The notes below the pieces were generated by a model. That model worked only from the letters and a program-made list of their open reading frames with translations, had not been told where the DNA came from and ran no database searches. From an uncultured bacterium (GTDB lineage Bacteria > Elusimicrobiota > Elusimicrobia > Elusimicrobiales > Elusimicrobiaceae), in contig CASEVJ010000005.1 in assembly GCA_949291365.1 (NCBI GenBank), positions 186,001-250,000 on the forward strand: a DNA stretch of 64,000 nt, read 5' to 3'. Positions within the stretch are counted from its first letter, which is position 1. Every line of letters starts with the position of its first letter. Shown here one piece after another: positions 8,201 through 16,973 of this stretch. The translations under genes and the position numbers were made by a program.

Positions 8201-10805
8201 AGCAAAACTGCGTAATGACAGCCAACAGTGTCAGTGGCAGCGGGTCGGCCTGCACTAATGTAACCGACGGGAAATAGCTATGCGCCGCGGGCAACACTTT
8301 GACATAATCACGCGTCTGCAAGGCCGCCGGCGCTGCATAGGTGGGTGCCGGGTCAGCAAGCAGGGCGTCAAGTTTGCCACCGGCTATACCTATCTGCCCG
8401 CCGCGGCTGTCCATCACTTTAAGCAGAACTTGCACGGGGCGGCGTTTGCGGTCTTGCTGGGTACCGTCAGTAAACGAATAATCCGGCGGAAGCGTCTGCA
8501 ACGTGGCCTGATAAGCCAGCCCGGCATGAACGGTATTGGCAGAGCGGGGCAATAGTATTTTTCCGCTGTTTACCGTCAGTTCTCCCAGCGGGCTGCCGTC
8601 TGCCAATACGCTGACGGCCCGGCCCTCCAGGTGCTGCAGGCCGCCCAACTCTGTAAAAGCCGTATCGCTTTTTTTAGACACACTGCAATCCAAAAAGACC
8701 TGGTCTTGCGGGGCCTTGCTGGTCAGCCGCGGCAACAAACGCTCTATGCAGCGCACGCCGTCCCTGTCCACCAGCAGCCAGGTTTCGTCGTATCCGCGCG
8801 AAGGAATGCTGCATACGCTGATAAACGAGCCCTGCGTTTCATGCTGCGTCCAAGCCAACATATCTTCCTCCGGCAAATACGTAAGCGAGAGCAAACTGCC
8901 GTCTGACAGCACACACCAGATTAAATTATCGGGCTCCTGCTGATAGGCCATTTCCTTAATTTCCAGATTGAAAAATAAATGCCGCGCCCGCAGCGTCAAA
9001 TCCCGCCCCGTATAAGAAGCGGTGCTGTACTGGTAATAAAAATCCCGCAGTACACTGCCGCGCGACTGCACAAACAGCGTACGGTTTCCCACCACTATCG
9101 GCGCTACGCGGCTGGCGCCGCGCTCCCCTTCCTGATGTATTTCTATATTGTAAGGGGTCAGCGCGCCCGAACAGCCCAAGCTCCACTCGCTCCCGGCAGT
9201 AAACACCAGCAGTTTGGCCCCGGCGGCCACGGAGTTGATGGCATTTAATTTTTTGCCGGAAAGGGTTAAGCTGATAGCGTCGGAATCTTCCAGCGTACGC
9301 AAATAACCAAAATCCTCATACTCCCCGGTTTTGGAAAACCAAATGGTCTGCGGTTCTTTTTTACTGCCGGCAAAACCCAGCCGGTCTTGGTAAAAGAATA
9401 CACATGAGGGGTAGCCGGCGTCTGGGCTGAAAGACCCTTCCGACCAGTCGGACGTCCAGCTTTCCTCCTCCGCCAAAAACCGCTCTATGCTTACCTGCAT
9501 TTTACGTGCATTGACGTAATTTTCCGCCTTGACGATGCCTTCCTGCTCAAAGGCCTCCGCCTGCAGTACATAGCCCATTTCGCCGGAAATGCCCAAACCG
9601 CGTACGCGCAGAAAATGCATTTTGGCCGAAGGTTCCAAACTGCCCACCGAGCTGATATTTTCTTCTTCCTGGGCTTTGGTAAAATGCTTGACCTTTTCCC
9701 AGGTTTCGTTGTCTTCGGAAGCTTCCAGCACGATTTCTCCGTACCAGCTTCCGGTTGTGCGCAAACTCCAGTCTCCGCCGGTTTTGACCACTTTGGACAC
9801 GCCTTCATAGGACAGCGTGCCGCTTTCAGAGGGGCTTTCCACCCGCTGGCGCAGCGCAAACAGCGCCCCTGCATGCCCCGGCCGAAACGCGTCAAAATCC
9901 GCTTCCAGATACCATTGGGTTTCCCCTTGGCTGATAATCTCCCCGGCGTTGCAGCCGCCGCTCATCACCTGTGTGACCACCAGCTCCGGCGGGGCCACCA
10001 GCCCCACCCGGTAATAAATCATCAGCTCGGCCCCGTTGTAATCTCCGCCGGTTTCTTTCGGCGATTCTATGCGCAAAACTCCGCCCTGATTATAGGCGTG
10101 GCAGCCGTCGGAACTGCAATAGGTATTAAACGCATTTACCACGTCCTGCACATCAAAGCCGTAACCGTTGGGATTATAAAAATGCTGCCCGCGCCAGAAG
10201 GCCTGTATAAAATAATTAGGATAACTAACCGGCAAAAAAGACAACGTCGCCCGCACCCCCTCCGACACGACGGTATCATTCGTGCTCACCAGACGCAGCT
10301 TTTTAGCGGAATCGGTATTGGCCAGCATAAACGGCCCGTCTTTAATCTGCAAATCGGATAAACTAAAGTAGCCGTCGTCTGTGCGCAGTAGTTTTTTGGG
10401 ATAGTACCCGGGGTGCACCAAAAACAGCGTCTGCTCATATTGTACATACTGAATATCCTGCAAGTCGTTTTCCCCGTAAGGACACTCCAGCTCATACACC
10501 GTGCCATCCAGCTTCAGCATTGTCCCCACCGCGGTATGCACACGCAGGTATTGGTGTCCAAACTCCAGCACATAGGCCTCTTCCTCACCCAACACAAAAG
10601 GAATCAGGCGTGCCTTTTTGTCTGCATATTTGGCGCTGGCCACATAAGCCGTGCCCGGGCGGTTGGAAGCGCCGCCCTGCGGGTGTACAAAGAAGTTGCA
10701 GGCCCGTTTCAGCCAGGCGCCTTCCCCCTGGGCCGCGGCGTGAGTATAAAGGTGCGGGCTGATTTCCCCTCCGGAAAAATTCGTCTGTATAGCATGTACC
10801 GGCAT
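8199..10805 (-). CDS. Tail tube/nozzle protein (T7 gp12-like)
   Basis: An 868-residue structural protein. The N-terminus (QTNFSGGEISPHL, then NFFVHPQGGASNRPGTAYVA) is the characteristic opening of the large podoviral tail nozzle proteins (tail tubular protein B type). The body is beta-rich, with WTQHETQG and similar propeller-like repeats. The start at 10805 has GGAGG upstream and follows the gp11-like gene by one base. It would form the distal tail tube attached to the gp11-like gatekeeper ring. The length is typical for the family. Confidence 0.82.
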   Translation of the reverse strand: MPVHAIQTNFSGGEISPHLYTHAAAQGEGAWLKRACNFFVHPQGGASNRPGTAYVASAKYADKKARLIPFVLGEEEAYVLEFGHQYLRVHTAVGTMLKLDGTVYELECPYGENDLQDIQYVQYEQTLFLVHPGYYPKKLLRTDDGYFSLSDLQIKDGPFMLANTDSAKKLRLVSTNDTVVSEGVRATLSFLPVSYPNYFIQAFWRGQHFYNPNGYGFDVQDVVNAFNTYCSSDGCHAYNQGGVLRIESPKETGGDYNGAELMIYYRVGLVAPPELVVTQVMSGGCNAGEIISQGETQWYLEADFDAFRPGHAGALFALRQRVESPSESGTLSYEGVSKVVKTGGDWSLRTTGSWYGEIVLEASEDNETWEKVKHFTKAQEEENISSVGSLEPSAKMHFLRVRGLGISGEMGYVLQAEAFEQEGIVKAENYVNARKMQVSIERFLAEEESWTSDWSEGSFSPDAGYPSCVFFYQDRLGFAGSKKEPQTIWFSKTGEYEDFGYLRTLEDSDAISLTLSGKKLNAINSVAAGAKLLVFTAGSEWSLGCSGALTPYNIEIHQEGERGASRVAPIVVGNRTLFVQSRGSVLRDFYYQYSTASYTGRDLTLRARHLFFNLEIKEMAYQQEPDNLIWCVLSDGSLLSLTYLPEEDMLAWTQHETQGSFISVCSIPSRGYDETWLLVDRDGVRCIERLLPRLTSKAPQDQVFLDCSVSKKSDTAFTELGGLQHLEGRAVSVLADGSPLGELTVNSGKILLPRSANTVHAGLAYQATLQTLPPDYSFTDGTQQDRKRRPVQVLLKVMDSRGGQIGIAGGKLDALLADPAPTYAAPAALQTRDYVKVLPAAHSYFPSVTLVQADPLPLTLLAVITQFC

Positions 10806-10806
10806 A

Positions 10807-11394
10807 TTAACGCGCCTCCACAAAGCTGCTGCGCCCGCGGCGCACGTCAAAACTTTCACTCATATTGCTGCGGCGGGCTTCTTCCAGCACCAGGGTATAT
10901 TTTTGAAGTACCGTGCGGGCCAAGGTGTTATCCCCCGTCAGGGCCACTGCCAAATCCGCCGCCAATGCCAAGGAAAATGCTTTCACAAAAGCAGGGTCAA
11001 ACTGGCTTTCATCCTGCACGTCCCGCGTATATTCGGCCCGGGCTTGCCCAATGCCGCAAAAGATGACCCGGGCATGCAAATCCTGGTTAAACCCTTCTTT
11101 AAACGCCCCCTCTCTGCCCTGCGGCCCGGAAGAAAAAACCCGCCGCAAAAACAAACAGTCCTGCGGATAAGCATACATATACGGCCACTGGGGCCCGCCG
11201 TCTCCCGCCAGCAAAGCCAGCGTAATCTGGCTGGCTGCAAAAGCCCAATTATGGGTACGGAGCACCTCTTTTCTAACCGGCTCATAAAATAAAGCACAGC
11301 GGCGGGCGCGCTCATCTTCTTGGCCTAAAGAAGAAATTGGCTCTTGTCCCAAATGAGCCAAAGCGATATTGCATATATCTAATTTTGATATCAT
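10807..11394 (-). CDS. Tail gatekeeper protein (T7 gp11-like)
   Basis: A 195-residue protein beginning MISKLDICNIALAHLGQEPI and containing CALFYEPVRKEVLRTHNWAF, the hallmark start of the tail tubular protein A family. It would form the adaptor ring between portal and tail nozzle. It has a Shine-Dalgarno (TAGGAG). The sequence immediately upstream is the AT-rich island at 11395-11700. Confidence 0.88.
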   Translation of the reverse strand: MISKLDICNIALAHLGQEPISSLGQEDERARRCALFYEPVRKEVLRTHNWAFAASQITLALLAGDGGPQWPYMYAYPQDCLFLRRVFSSGPQGREGAFKEGFNQDLHARVIFCGIGQARAEYTRDVQDESQFDPAFVKAFSLALAADLAVALTGDNTLARTVLQKYTLVLEEARRSNMSESFDVRRGRSSFVEAR

Positions 11395-11700
11395 TTTATG
11401 CTCCTATTTTAATTTTTATTAAATTTTAAGTATTTTTTATTTTTAACTATTTATAAAATTTTTAATATCAATTTTAAAAATATTTATTTTTTAATGCTTT
11501 TTAAAATAAAAGATATTTTTTTAAAATAATAAATTTGGGCTTATTTTCAAAAACATCATTATTTTTCAAAATCAAACTAATTTTTAAAAATATTTAAAAT
11601 TTAATCATTTTTAAAATCATTGTTATTTTTAAAACAAAAAAAGTACGTTTTTTAACATACCAAACATTTTCAGAATATTTACTCTCTCCAGTAGCCGAAA
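11395..11700. other. Extremely AT-rich island without genes
   Basis: About 300 bases composed mostly of runs such as TTTTAAAA and TTTTTAAAAAT, in sharp contrast to the GC-rich phage genes on both sides. No open frame of note is present and no individual promoter can be singled out. It lies between the gp11-like gene and a broken gene. It may be a decayed spacer or a curved DNA segment. Confidence 0.7.
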
Positions 11701-11783
11701 TGCCCCCTTTTGCCTATAAAAATCTTAAAAACCCTAAAAATAAAACTATTTTGGGGCTGTTTTCTGTCCATTTTGGGCAATTT

Positions 11784-12110
11784 TCACCTTAAAACGAGCT
11801 TTTTAGCGCCGGGGGCAGACATACCCTGGGGCAAAACGCCTAAACCGCCTGTAAAAAACGGTTTTCCCCCTTCTTTTCTGTCTGAATATGGGCTGGCATC
11901 CGCATTTACACCCGGCTTGTCTTTCTCCACCCGGCTGCGCCTGTCCGTCCGTAGAAATAGCGGTATAAGTCAAGCCCACAGCGGGAGCAGTAGTAGAATT
12001 GTTCACTAATTCATAAGCGTGTACGCGGAACGGAGAGTCCTCGTACAAATCCCCGGGAACGCCAAACGCTTGCTGTACGTTTACACGCTTTTGCTGTTTG
12101 GCTTTTGCAC
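11784..12110 (-). pseudogene. Broken cement/decoration-like gene, two frameshifts
   Basis: Three reading frames must be joined to recover one protein of about 108 residues. GTG at 12110 gives a short start (VQKPNSKSV) that hits a stop at 12083. The next frame continues VNVQQAFGVPGDLYEDSPF and HAYELVNNST up to about 11930. A further shift at the CCC run 11930-11932 gives GVNADASPYSDRKEGGKPFF, then TGGLGVLPQGMSAPGAKK, ending at 11784. The VNVQQAFGVPGD opening resembles small phage structural cement proteins (Gp24-type), and the position near the capsid genes fits. No ATG start exists. It may be true decay, or sequencing error at one of the sites. Confidence 0.6.
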
Positions 12111-12179
12111 ACCTGTAGATTTAGGGCTCTTTTGAGGCAGACGGGGCGCGGGCAGAAGCAAGCGCGCCCCGTGGGATTT

Positions 12180-12557
12180 TTACATATCGGTATCGTCTGT
12201 AATAAACAGCGATATTTTGCCCGCCGTCGCCGTACCGCTGACGGTATAATACCCGCGGATATAGCGCAGAGCTCCCGACGGAAGAACCATTTTAAACAAC
12301 GGTTTTCCCTTTTTTAAATCCGCCAAAACGAACGTAGCAGAAAGCAATTCTTTTGCCTGTCCAAAAGTATTGCTCTTATCGGTTTGCAAGCTGATTTTCA
12401 AGCTGGTCAGCCCGGCAAAATCTTCGTCGGTCTGGGCAACCGCTACCAGACGGTGGTGCGCATCTGCCGCAGCCGTCTGGTCAATGATGTGTTCAGACGC
12501 GGCAGAAGCGGTAAGGGCCTGTTGGTCTGAAAGCACTAACGTAGAATCAATTAACAT
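12180..12557 (-). CDS. Capsid cement protein, Bbp16-like
   Basis: A 125-residue beta-rich protein beginning MLIDSTLVLSDQQALTASAA and ending FITDDTDM. This matches the layout of Bbp16-family cement proteins of Bordetella phage BPP-1 relatives, encoded immediately after the major capsid gene. It has a strong Shine-Dalgarno (AAGGAG). It would trimerise on the capsid surface and stabilise it. The family call is from recalled sequence pattern and order. Confidence 0.75.
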   Translation of the reverse strand: MLIDSTLVLSDQQALTASAASEHIIDQTAAADAHHRLVAVAQTDEDFAGLTSLKISLQTDKSNTFGQAKELLSATFVLADLKKGKPLFKMVLPSGALRYIRGYYTVSGTATAGKISLFITDDTDM

Positions 12558-12591
12558 AGTTTCTCCTTAAAACCGGGAGCTTTCGCCCCCG

Positions 12592-12616
12592 CCCCGGGGC
12601 CCGAAAGAGCCCCGGG
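12592..12616. repeat. GC-rich hairpin between capsid and cement genes
   Basis: Inverted repeat of the form CCCGGGGC / GCCCCGGG in the 181-base spacer after the major capsid gene. No T-run follows on the minus strand, so it is more likely an mRNA-processing or stabilising stem-loop than a terminator. Confidence 0.5.
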
Positions 12617-12738
12617 ATTCTCTGTCTATGCCGCATTTGTGAAGCGGCAGGCGGCCTCTCATGCCACTAGCGGCATGCCCGCAAGCCAAGGGCCGCCGGG
12701 CAGGCCGGCGCAATTACCCGTGCGCCGGGCCGTACATA

Positions 12739-13716
12739 TTAAGCCACCACGTCCTCGGTGTCTTCAATGGCGTCACAGATATGGACGGGAATTTCGTTGA
12801 ACGTCATCAACGGGCGGGACGTAATTTGGTCGGGCGTATACTGCACGTTTTGTTTGTTGCTGGTCAGCTTGCGCAGTGCGGCCTTGACCGTGCGGTTCAT
12901 ATACCAGAAGGGTTTGCCCAAGTTCAAACTTTGAATGCGTTCTTCCAGCTCGCACATATTGTCAATCAAGCTGGCAGGCACGTTTGTAACATCAATGTTG
13001 CAAATGCGCCCCGCATAGCGCCAATCCTGCACGGCAAGCCCCATTTTCCATTCAAAATATTCCTTGTAAGCGGGGTATTCGTTGCCGTCGGAGTCAATAT
13101 GATTGACTAAACCGTGGTCTACACGCTGGATACCAGCTTTGGAACCTTTGGGGAAGAACGTGAACACTTTGTCCGTATCCCACACTACCAAATAAATGGA
13201 GGAGTTTTGCCCGTCGGTTTCACCGCCGGCGTCAATCACGTTGCGCGCGCTTTCCGCATCGGCCAGCGTATTATAACGTGCGGCCAAGCCGGTAAAACGT
13301 TCCGGCGTTTCCCCGGCGTTGCCGTAAATCAAATTGCGCGCCATGGTGTTAGACATACCCGCGATAATGGCTTTGCTCTGCCCGGTGCGCACGGACTGCA
13401 GGTTGCCTCCCTTTTCTGCGATAAGTTTATCCACCACGGAATAGGCAGAGAGCGTGCCGTAGCTTTCCACCACCACTTTGGTAGTGGCTTTGGCTGGCTC
13501 AATGCCTTGGTAGGCGCGGCGCCAGGTGCCTTCAGGGATACCGGTGCGCACGGCGTATTCGTGGCCGCTGTCTAAATTGCTTTCTGTCACCAGGGCATCT
13601 CCGATGATGTCATTGGATTTGCTCAAGACCTCTGCAATCGCCAGCTCCTGGCCGGACTGGTCAAACTGCTTGGCATAATCCATCAGGTTGTAATATTTAT
13701 CTGCAATAATTGCCAT
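12739..13716 (-). CDS. Major capsid protein (BPP-1 Bbp17-like, HK97 fold)
   Basis: A 325-residue protein. The N-terminal half (YNLMDYAKQFDQSGQELAIA, then NDIIGDALVTESNLDSGHEY and RTGIPEGTWRRAYQGIEPAK) is characteristic of the Bbp17-type major capsid proteins. About 325 residues is the usual size. The Shine-Dalgarno AAGGA lies upstream at rather long spacing. It is flanked by the scaffold upstream and the cement protein downstream, the standard order. It would form the icosahedral shell. Confidence 0.88.
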   Translation of the reverse strand: MAIIADKYYNLMDYAKQFDQSGQELAIAEVLSKSNDIIGDALVTESNLDSGHEYAVRTGIPEGTWRRAYQGIEPAKATTKVVVESYGTLSAYSVVDKLIAEKGGNLQSVRTGQSKAIIAGMSNTMARNLIYGNAGETPERFTGLAARYNTLADAESARNVIDAGGETDGQNSSIYLVVWDTDKVFTFFPKGSKAGIQRVDHGLVNHIDSDGNEYPAYKEYFEWKMGLAVQDWRYAGRICNIDVTNVPASLIDNMCELEERIQSLNLGKPFWYMNRTVKAALRKLTSNKQNVQYTPDQITSRPLMTFNEIPVHICDAIEDTEDVVA

Positions 13717-13765
13717 AAAAAATAATTCCTTGTTAACTAAAATTCTTACGGATTAGAAAAAGCGT

Positions 13766-14371
13766 TTACTGCGCTTTTCCGTACAACGCCTCGGCAAAAG
13801 TTTTGTCCGCCGCGGCGCGCACGCGCCCGGAAACGGATGTATCTTCTGCGATTTGTTTACTGATTTGATGAAACGTCTTTACCACCGTCGGATGACTGCC
13901 CAGCCCCGTAGCGTCCAGCAGTGCACGCAGCTCCGGCCCGCCGAAACGCTCCGCCGCTGCCAATGCGCGGGCCACCTCCTGCCGGTACCCCGGGCCAAAA
14001 AGGGCCTGCGTTTGTTCCGTCCAGCGCTGCAAAATCTGCTCCCGCGCATATTGCGCGTTTTGCCGTCCGTTCGCGGCAGCTTTGCTTTCCCACTCCACCA
14101 GTTTTTGTACGGTTTGGAACGGGAGCTTCAGTTCTGCTGCCAGCTGTTTAAACTGTGCAAAATTTTCTTCGCAGCCGCTTAACTCTTCCGGCAATTTCAG
14201 GTCTGGGTATTCACCGGCAGGCAAAGAAGTTTCCACCGGGTTATTTTCGTTTGGCCTATCGGCGGCAGAGCCATTCTCTGTGCCGCTGGGCCCGGGGCAG
14301 ACTTGTGCAGTCTGCGCCGTTTGCAAATCGGGTTGTGCCGCCTGGGAAGCGGCTTTATTTTCTTCAGACAT
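13766..14371 (-). CDS. Capsid scaffolding protein
   Basis: A 201-residue acidic protein. It has a low-complexity Ala/Gln/Pro N-terminus (about residues 1-55), a helical middle (FAQFKQLAAELKLPFQTVQK) and a C-terminus with KTFAEALYGKAQ. This composition and the position directly before the major capsid gene are typical of podoviral scaffolds. The ATG at 14371 has GAGGA upstream and overlaps the Bbp19-like gene by 8 bases. Confidence 0.78.
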   Translation of the reverse strand: MSEENKAASQAAQPDLQTAQTAQVCPGPSGTENGSAADRPNENNPVETSLPAGEYPDLKLPEELSGCEENFAQFKQLAAELKLPFQTVQKLVEWESKAAANGRQNAQYAREQILQRWTEQTQALFGPGYRQEVARALAAAERFGGPELRALLDATGLGSHPTVVKTFHQISKQIAEDTSVSGRVRAAADKTFAEALYGKAQ

Positions 14372-14672
14372 TGTGCATTTCCTCGCTTTGGCGGTCAATT
14401 TCGTTCTGCTGGGAAGTAACTTCCGACAAATACTCCGCCTGCATCTGCGCCAAAAGCAGCGGCGAAATTTCCGCAATTTGTTCCTGCAAAAAAAGACCAA
14501 TGCTCTTCTGTCCGCAATGAAACGCGGTGGCGCATGGATCCCCGGGCACAAAACCGTGCCCGTTTACTTGGGCTGCCTGCAGCACACGCCACAGCAGCCG
14601 TCTGCCTTGCGGCAGTTTCAGCACGGCGGCCAAATCGGCCGCGTTGCGTTTTTCTAATGTTTTTTTCTTCAT
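14364..14672 (-). CDS. Bbp19-like phage protein
   Basis: A 102-residue protein with the pattern DLAAVLKLPQGRRLLWRVLQ, then CATAFHCGQKSIGLFLQEQI and a helical end. This is the signature of the small Bbp19 domain found between portal and scaffold genes in BPP-1-like phages. Its role is unknown. ATG 14672 is preferred over a TTG 12 bases upstream; neither has a good Shine-Dalgarno. Confidence 0.7.
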   Translation of the reverse strand: MKKKTLEKRNAADLAAVLKLPQGRRLLWRVLQAAQVNGHGFVPGDPCATAFHCGQKSIGLFLQEQIAEISPLLLAQMQAEYLSEVTSQQNEIDRQSEEMHNV

Positions 14673-14744
14673 AATGTTTGGCAAGCAGACTACTGAAAGG
14701 AGCCGTTTAGCACCGCCGACAGGTTTTATTCATCGGGCTTGCCA

Positions 14745-14960
14745 TCAGCCCCTGTAAAACAGCTGGGGCCAAGGGAGAACGTCCGGTTCGTTCTCCCCCG
14801 CCTCTGCGCGGGGGCGTACGGTAATTTCAGACCACCCTGCCGCGCAGCTTTGTTTGAAAAAGTCCCACAGGTTTTGGCTCTTACGCCGGGAAACCGTTTT
14901 GTATTTTTTACATCGGACAGCAAGTGTTTCTTTTTTGCCGCCAGGCCGCTTGTTACGCAT
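14745..14960 (-). CDS. Small hypothetical phage protein following the portal
   Basis: A 71-residue protein whose ATG (14960) overlaps the portal stop codon by 8 bases, filling the gap before the Bbp19-like gene. The N-terminal third is strongly basic (MRNKRPGGKKETLAVRCKKY). The C-terminal part looks folded (SQNLWDFFKQSCAAGWSEIT) and ends acidic then aromatic (DVLPWPQLFYRG). The tight overlap and sensible composition support a real gene, but no strong Shine-Dalgarno is present. The function is unknown. Confidence 0.55.
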   Translation of the reverse strand: MRNKRPGGKKETLAVRCKKYKTVSRRKSQNLWDFFKQSCAAGWSEITVRPRAEAGENEPDVLPWPQLFYRG

Positions 14961-16524
14961 TGTCTGCCGCAGCGGCCTGGGCCTGCAACAGCTGCTCACG
15001 CTGGGAACGGAGCTGGCGCGTTTCTTCGTCGGAGCGGAGCACCCGTGGGGAAACGCCCAGCATATCCAGTCCTTCTTCCAGTGCCGCGTCAAAATTAATT
15101 TTGTCCAATACCTGCGGATTGCCCTGCGCCAAGCTGCTGGTAAACGCTATCCCTTGCTGTAAAGCGCTCATACCGCTCTGTTTTTGCGCCTGTGCAATCA
15201 AAGACACATACTGCACCTTCATCTCCTGCCCCTGGACGCAAGCCGGCGGCAGCGGCACTACCCCACGGCGAAACATAATGGCAAAAGTACGCTCAATCAG
15301 CGGGTCTAACAATTCGTTTTTCAGCCGTTCCAACACTGGCCCCAGCACCAGCATTTTTTCCTGGTGGCGCTCGGCCACTTCGGTAGCAGTCATGTTGGAA
15401 AAATTCTGCGCGCTGATCATCAAAAATACATCGGCAAAAAACTGGCTCTTGATGGTTTGCTTGACCCGTTCTATGCTTTGCTCCAAGGCATTTAAGTCCA
15501 CCGGCACTTGGTAAGCGGGCTTGACGGCCGCGTCGGCACCGCTGCCGCTGTAGCGCGTCAAGCCGCCGGGCAGCAGGTTTACCTCTCCCTGCACATTGGC
15601 AGACACCATCATCGGCGGGTTCGTGTTTTTGTCCAGCGCCACCAGTTTGGTCTTCTGCATTTTTTGCAGCATTTTCACATCACCCAGCGCTTTCCAGCCC
15701 GGGCCGCGCCCGTAGATATCGCTGCTGCTACGCACTTCCCAGCGGGCGGCAATTACCGGAAACTCGCGGTATCCGCCGCGGCGCAGCAGCTGGCCCTGCG
15801 GGGTAAAATAAGCAGAGATATAGGGCATATAAGCCACATCTAATTTATGCGCATCGGCCTGCGGATTGGGCACAATCACATGCAACACTTTACACCAGCC
15901 ACCGCGTTTTTCCTGCGCCGCACGGCGCACAGAGAGCGGCAACGCGTCTAATCCAAATTGACTTTGCATTTGGGCAGGCGTCATCCAAAACTCCCGTCCA
16001 AAGCTGTTTACGCGGCCTTTTTCGTCACACTCCAGCACATATTCCCCAGCGGTAAACGCCCGGCAGGACACCACCCGCTCCGGGTCTTCCTCCAGCAAAA
16101 AGGCCGCCGTGCCGAAAACGGCAATTTCCTGATAAAACCCGTGCAGGGTATTATAAACATTCGAGCGGGAAAACACCTCTTCCATGCGCCGGCGCACTTC
16201 ATGCAGCCAGGCGCGCACGCCGTGCTGTTTCATTTGTTGGCTGTCGGAAAGGGAAAGCTCAAACCAACTGCGGCTGGGGCTGGTCAACCCGGAAACCATG
16301 CCGGCGCTTAAAATTTCCACCGCCAGCAGCGGGTCTGAATCTATCAGCGTGCGGTGGTCAATTTTGCGCCCGTCGCAGGGGCGGTCTCCGTCAAAAAAAC
16401 CGCGCGTAGGCGCAATGTATTTGGCCAGCTCTTTCCAAGCGCTTTGCCAATCCTGGGCCTGCGTTTTCATCTCTTCGTAACGAGTGCGGAAAAAATCCGC
16501 CTGTTGCATATCATTTGCGTTCAT
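14953..16524 (-). CDS. Portal / head-tail connector protein
   Basis: A 523-residue protein of the podoviral head-to-tail connecting family. It opens with RTRYEEMKTQAQDWQSAWKE, then LAKYIAPTRGFFDGDRP and AGMVSGLTSPSRSWFELSLS, the recognisable N-terminal motif. The C-terminal segment (Gln/Ala rich, TRQLRSQREQLLQAQ) fits a barrel helix. The length is close to T7 gp8. It would form the dodecameric DNA entry and exit ring. The Shine-Dalgarno is AGGTGA. A consensus promoter lies at 17115-17143, about 570 bases upstream. Confidence 0.88.
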   Translation of the reverse strand: MNANDMQQADFFRTRYEEMKTQAQDWQSAWKELAKYIAPTRGFFDGDRPCDGRKIDHRTLIDSDPLLAVEILSAGMVSGLTSPSRSWFELSLSDSQQMKQHGVRAWLHEVRRRMEEVFSRSNVYNTLHGFYQEIAVFGTAAFLLEEDPERVVSCRAFTAGEYVLECDEKGRVNSFGREFWMTPAQMQSQFGLDALPLSVRRAAQEKRGGWCKVLHVIVPNPQADAHKLDVAYMPYISAYFTPQGQLLRRGGYREFPVIAARWEVRSSSDIYGRGPGWKALGDVKMLQKMQKTKLVALDKNTNPPMMVSANVQGEVNLLPGGLTRYSGSGADAAVKPAYQVPVDLNALEQSIERVKQTIKSQFFADVFLMISAQNFSNMTATEVAERHQEKMLVLGPVLERLKNELLDPLIERTFAIMFRRGVVPLPPACVQGQEMKVQYVSLIAQAQKQSGMSALQQGIAFTSSLAQGNPQVLDKINFDAALEEGLDMLGVSPRVLRSDEETRQLRSQREQLLQAQAAAADNA

Positions 16525-16646
16525 AAATCACCTGTATATTAATTTTTCACTTCACGGAAATCATCATGCAAAGCGTCCAAAATTTATTAGTGTATAAGCA
16601 GAACAAGAAATATAGGGTATATACCGCTATATGGCAGGAGGGGTTT

Positions 16647-16826
16647 ATGGGGAGCATTATTGTTATTTTGGTATTTGCCGCATTGGTGGCTTTCCCGGGG
16701 TTTTATATTATCACCCGCAAGGTGTTTAAAGGCGGCAGCCGCAAGGCGGCGTTAGGTTTGTCTGCCTTGGTAACACTGCTGTTAATAGGTATACTGGCGG
16801 CGGTAATGGCGGGCACACCGCTGTAA
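16647..16826 (+). CDS. Small two-helix membrane protein (plus-strand cargo)
   Basis: A 59-residue protein starting at ATG 16647, chosen because a strong AGGAGG lies 8 bases upstream. There are two hydrophobic helices (about residues 3-21 and 37-57) separated by a basic loop (RKVFKGGSRKAA). It lies opposite to the phage operon between portal and large terminase genes, antisense to the leader driven by the 17115-17143 promoter. The family is unknown; it may be a moron such as an exclusion or antiholin-like protein. Confidence 0.65.
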   Translation: MGSIIVILVFAALVAFPGFYIITRKVFKGGSRKAALGLSALVTLLLIGILAAVMAGTPL

Positions 16827-16859
16827 TTGTTTGCCGTCTGTTTGGCGGAGAGGCCTTGT

Positions 16860-16973
16860 GTGCCGGTGGACATATACGGCACCCAAGAAATGTTGATGTA
16901 TGTCCAGAAACGGGTGGGTAAAGAGCTGAAAGAATTAGAAAATTTAAATTTACCAGGGAACGGGCCGGGTTGA
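16860..16973 (+). CDS. Possible 37-residue peptide
   Basis: A GTG at 16860 has GGAGAGG six bases upstream and gives VPVDIYGTQEMLMYVQKR, then a Lys/Glu/Leu helix, ending at TGA 16973. It follows the 59-residue membrane protein by 33 bases and may be co-transcribed. The helical, charged composition is plausible but such a short frame can arise by chance. Confidence 0.35.
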   Translation: MPVDIYGTQEMLMYVQKRVGKELKELENLNLPGNGPG

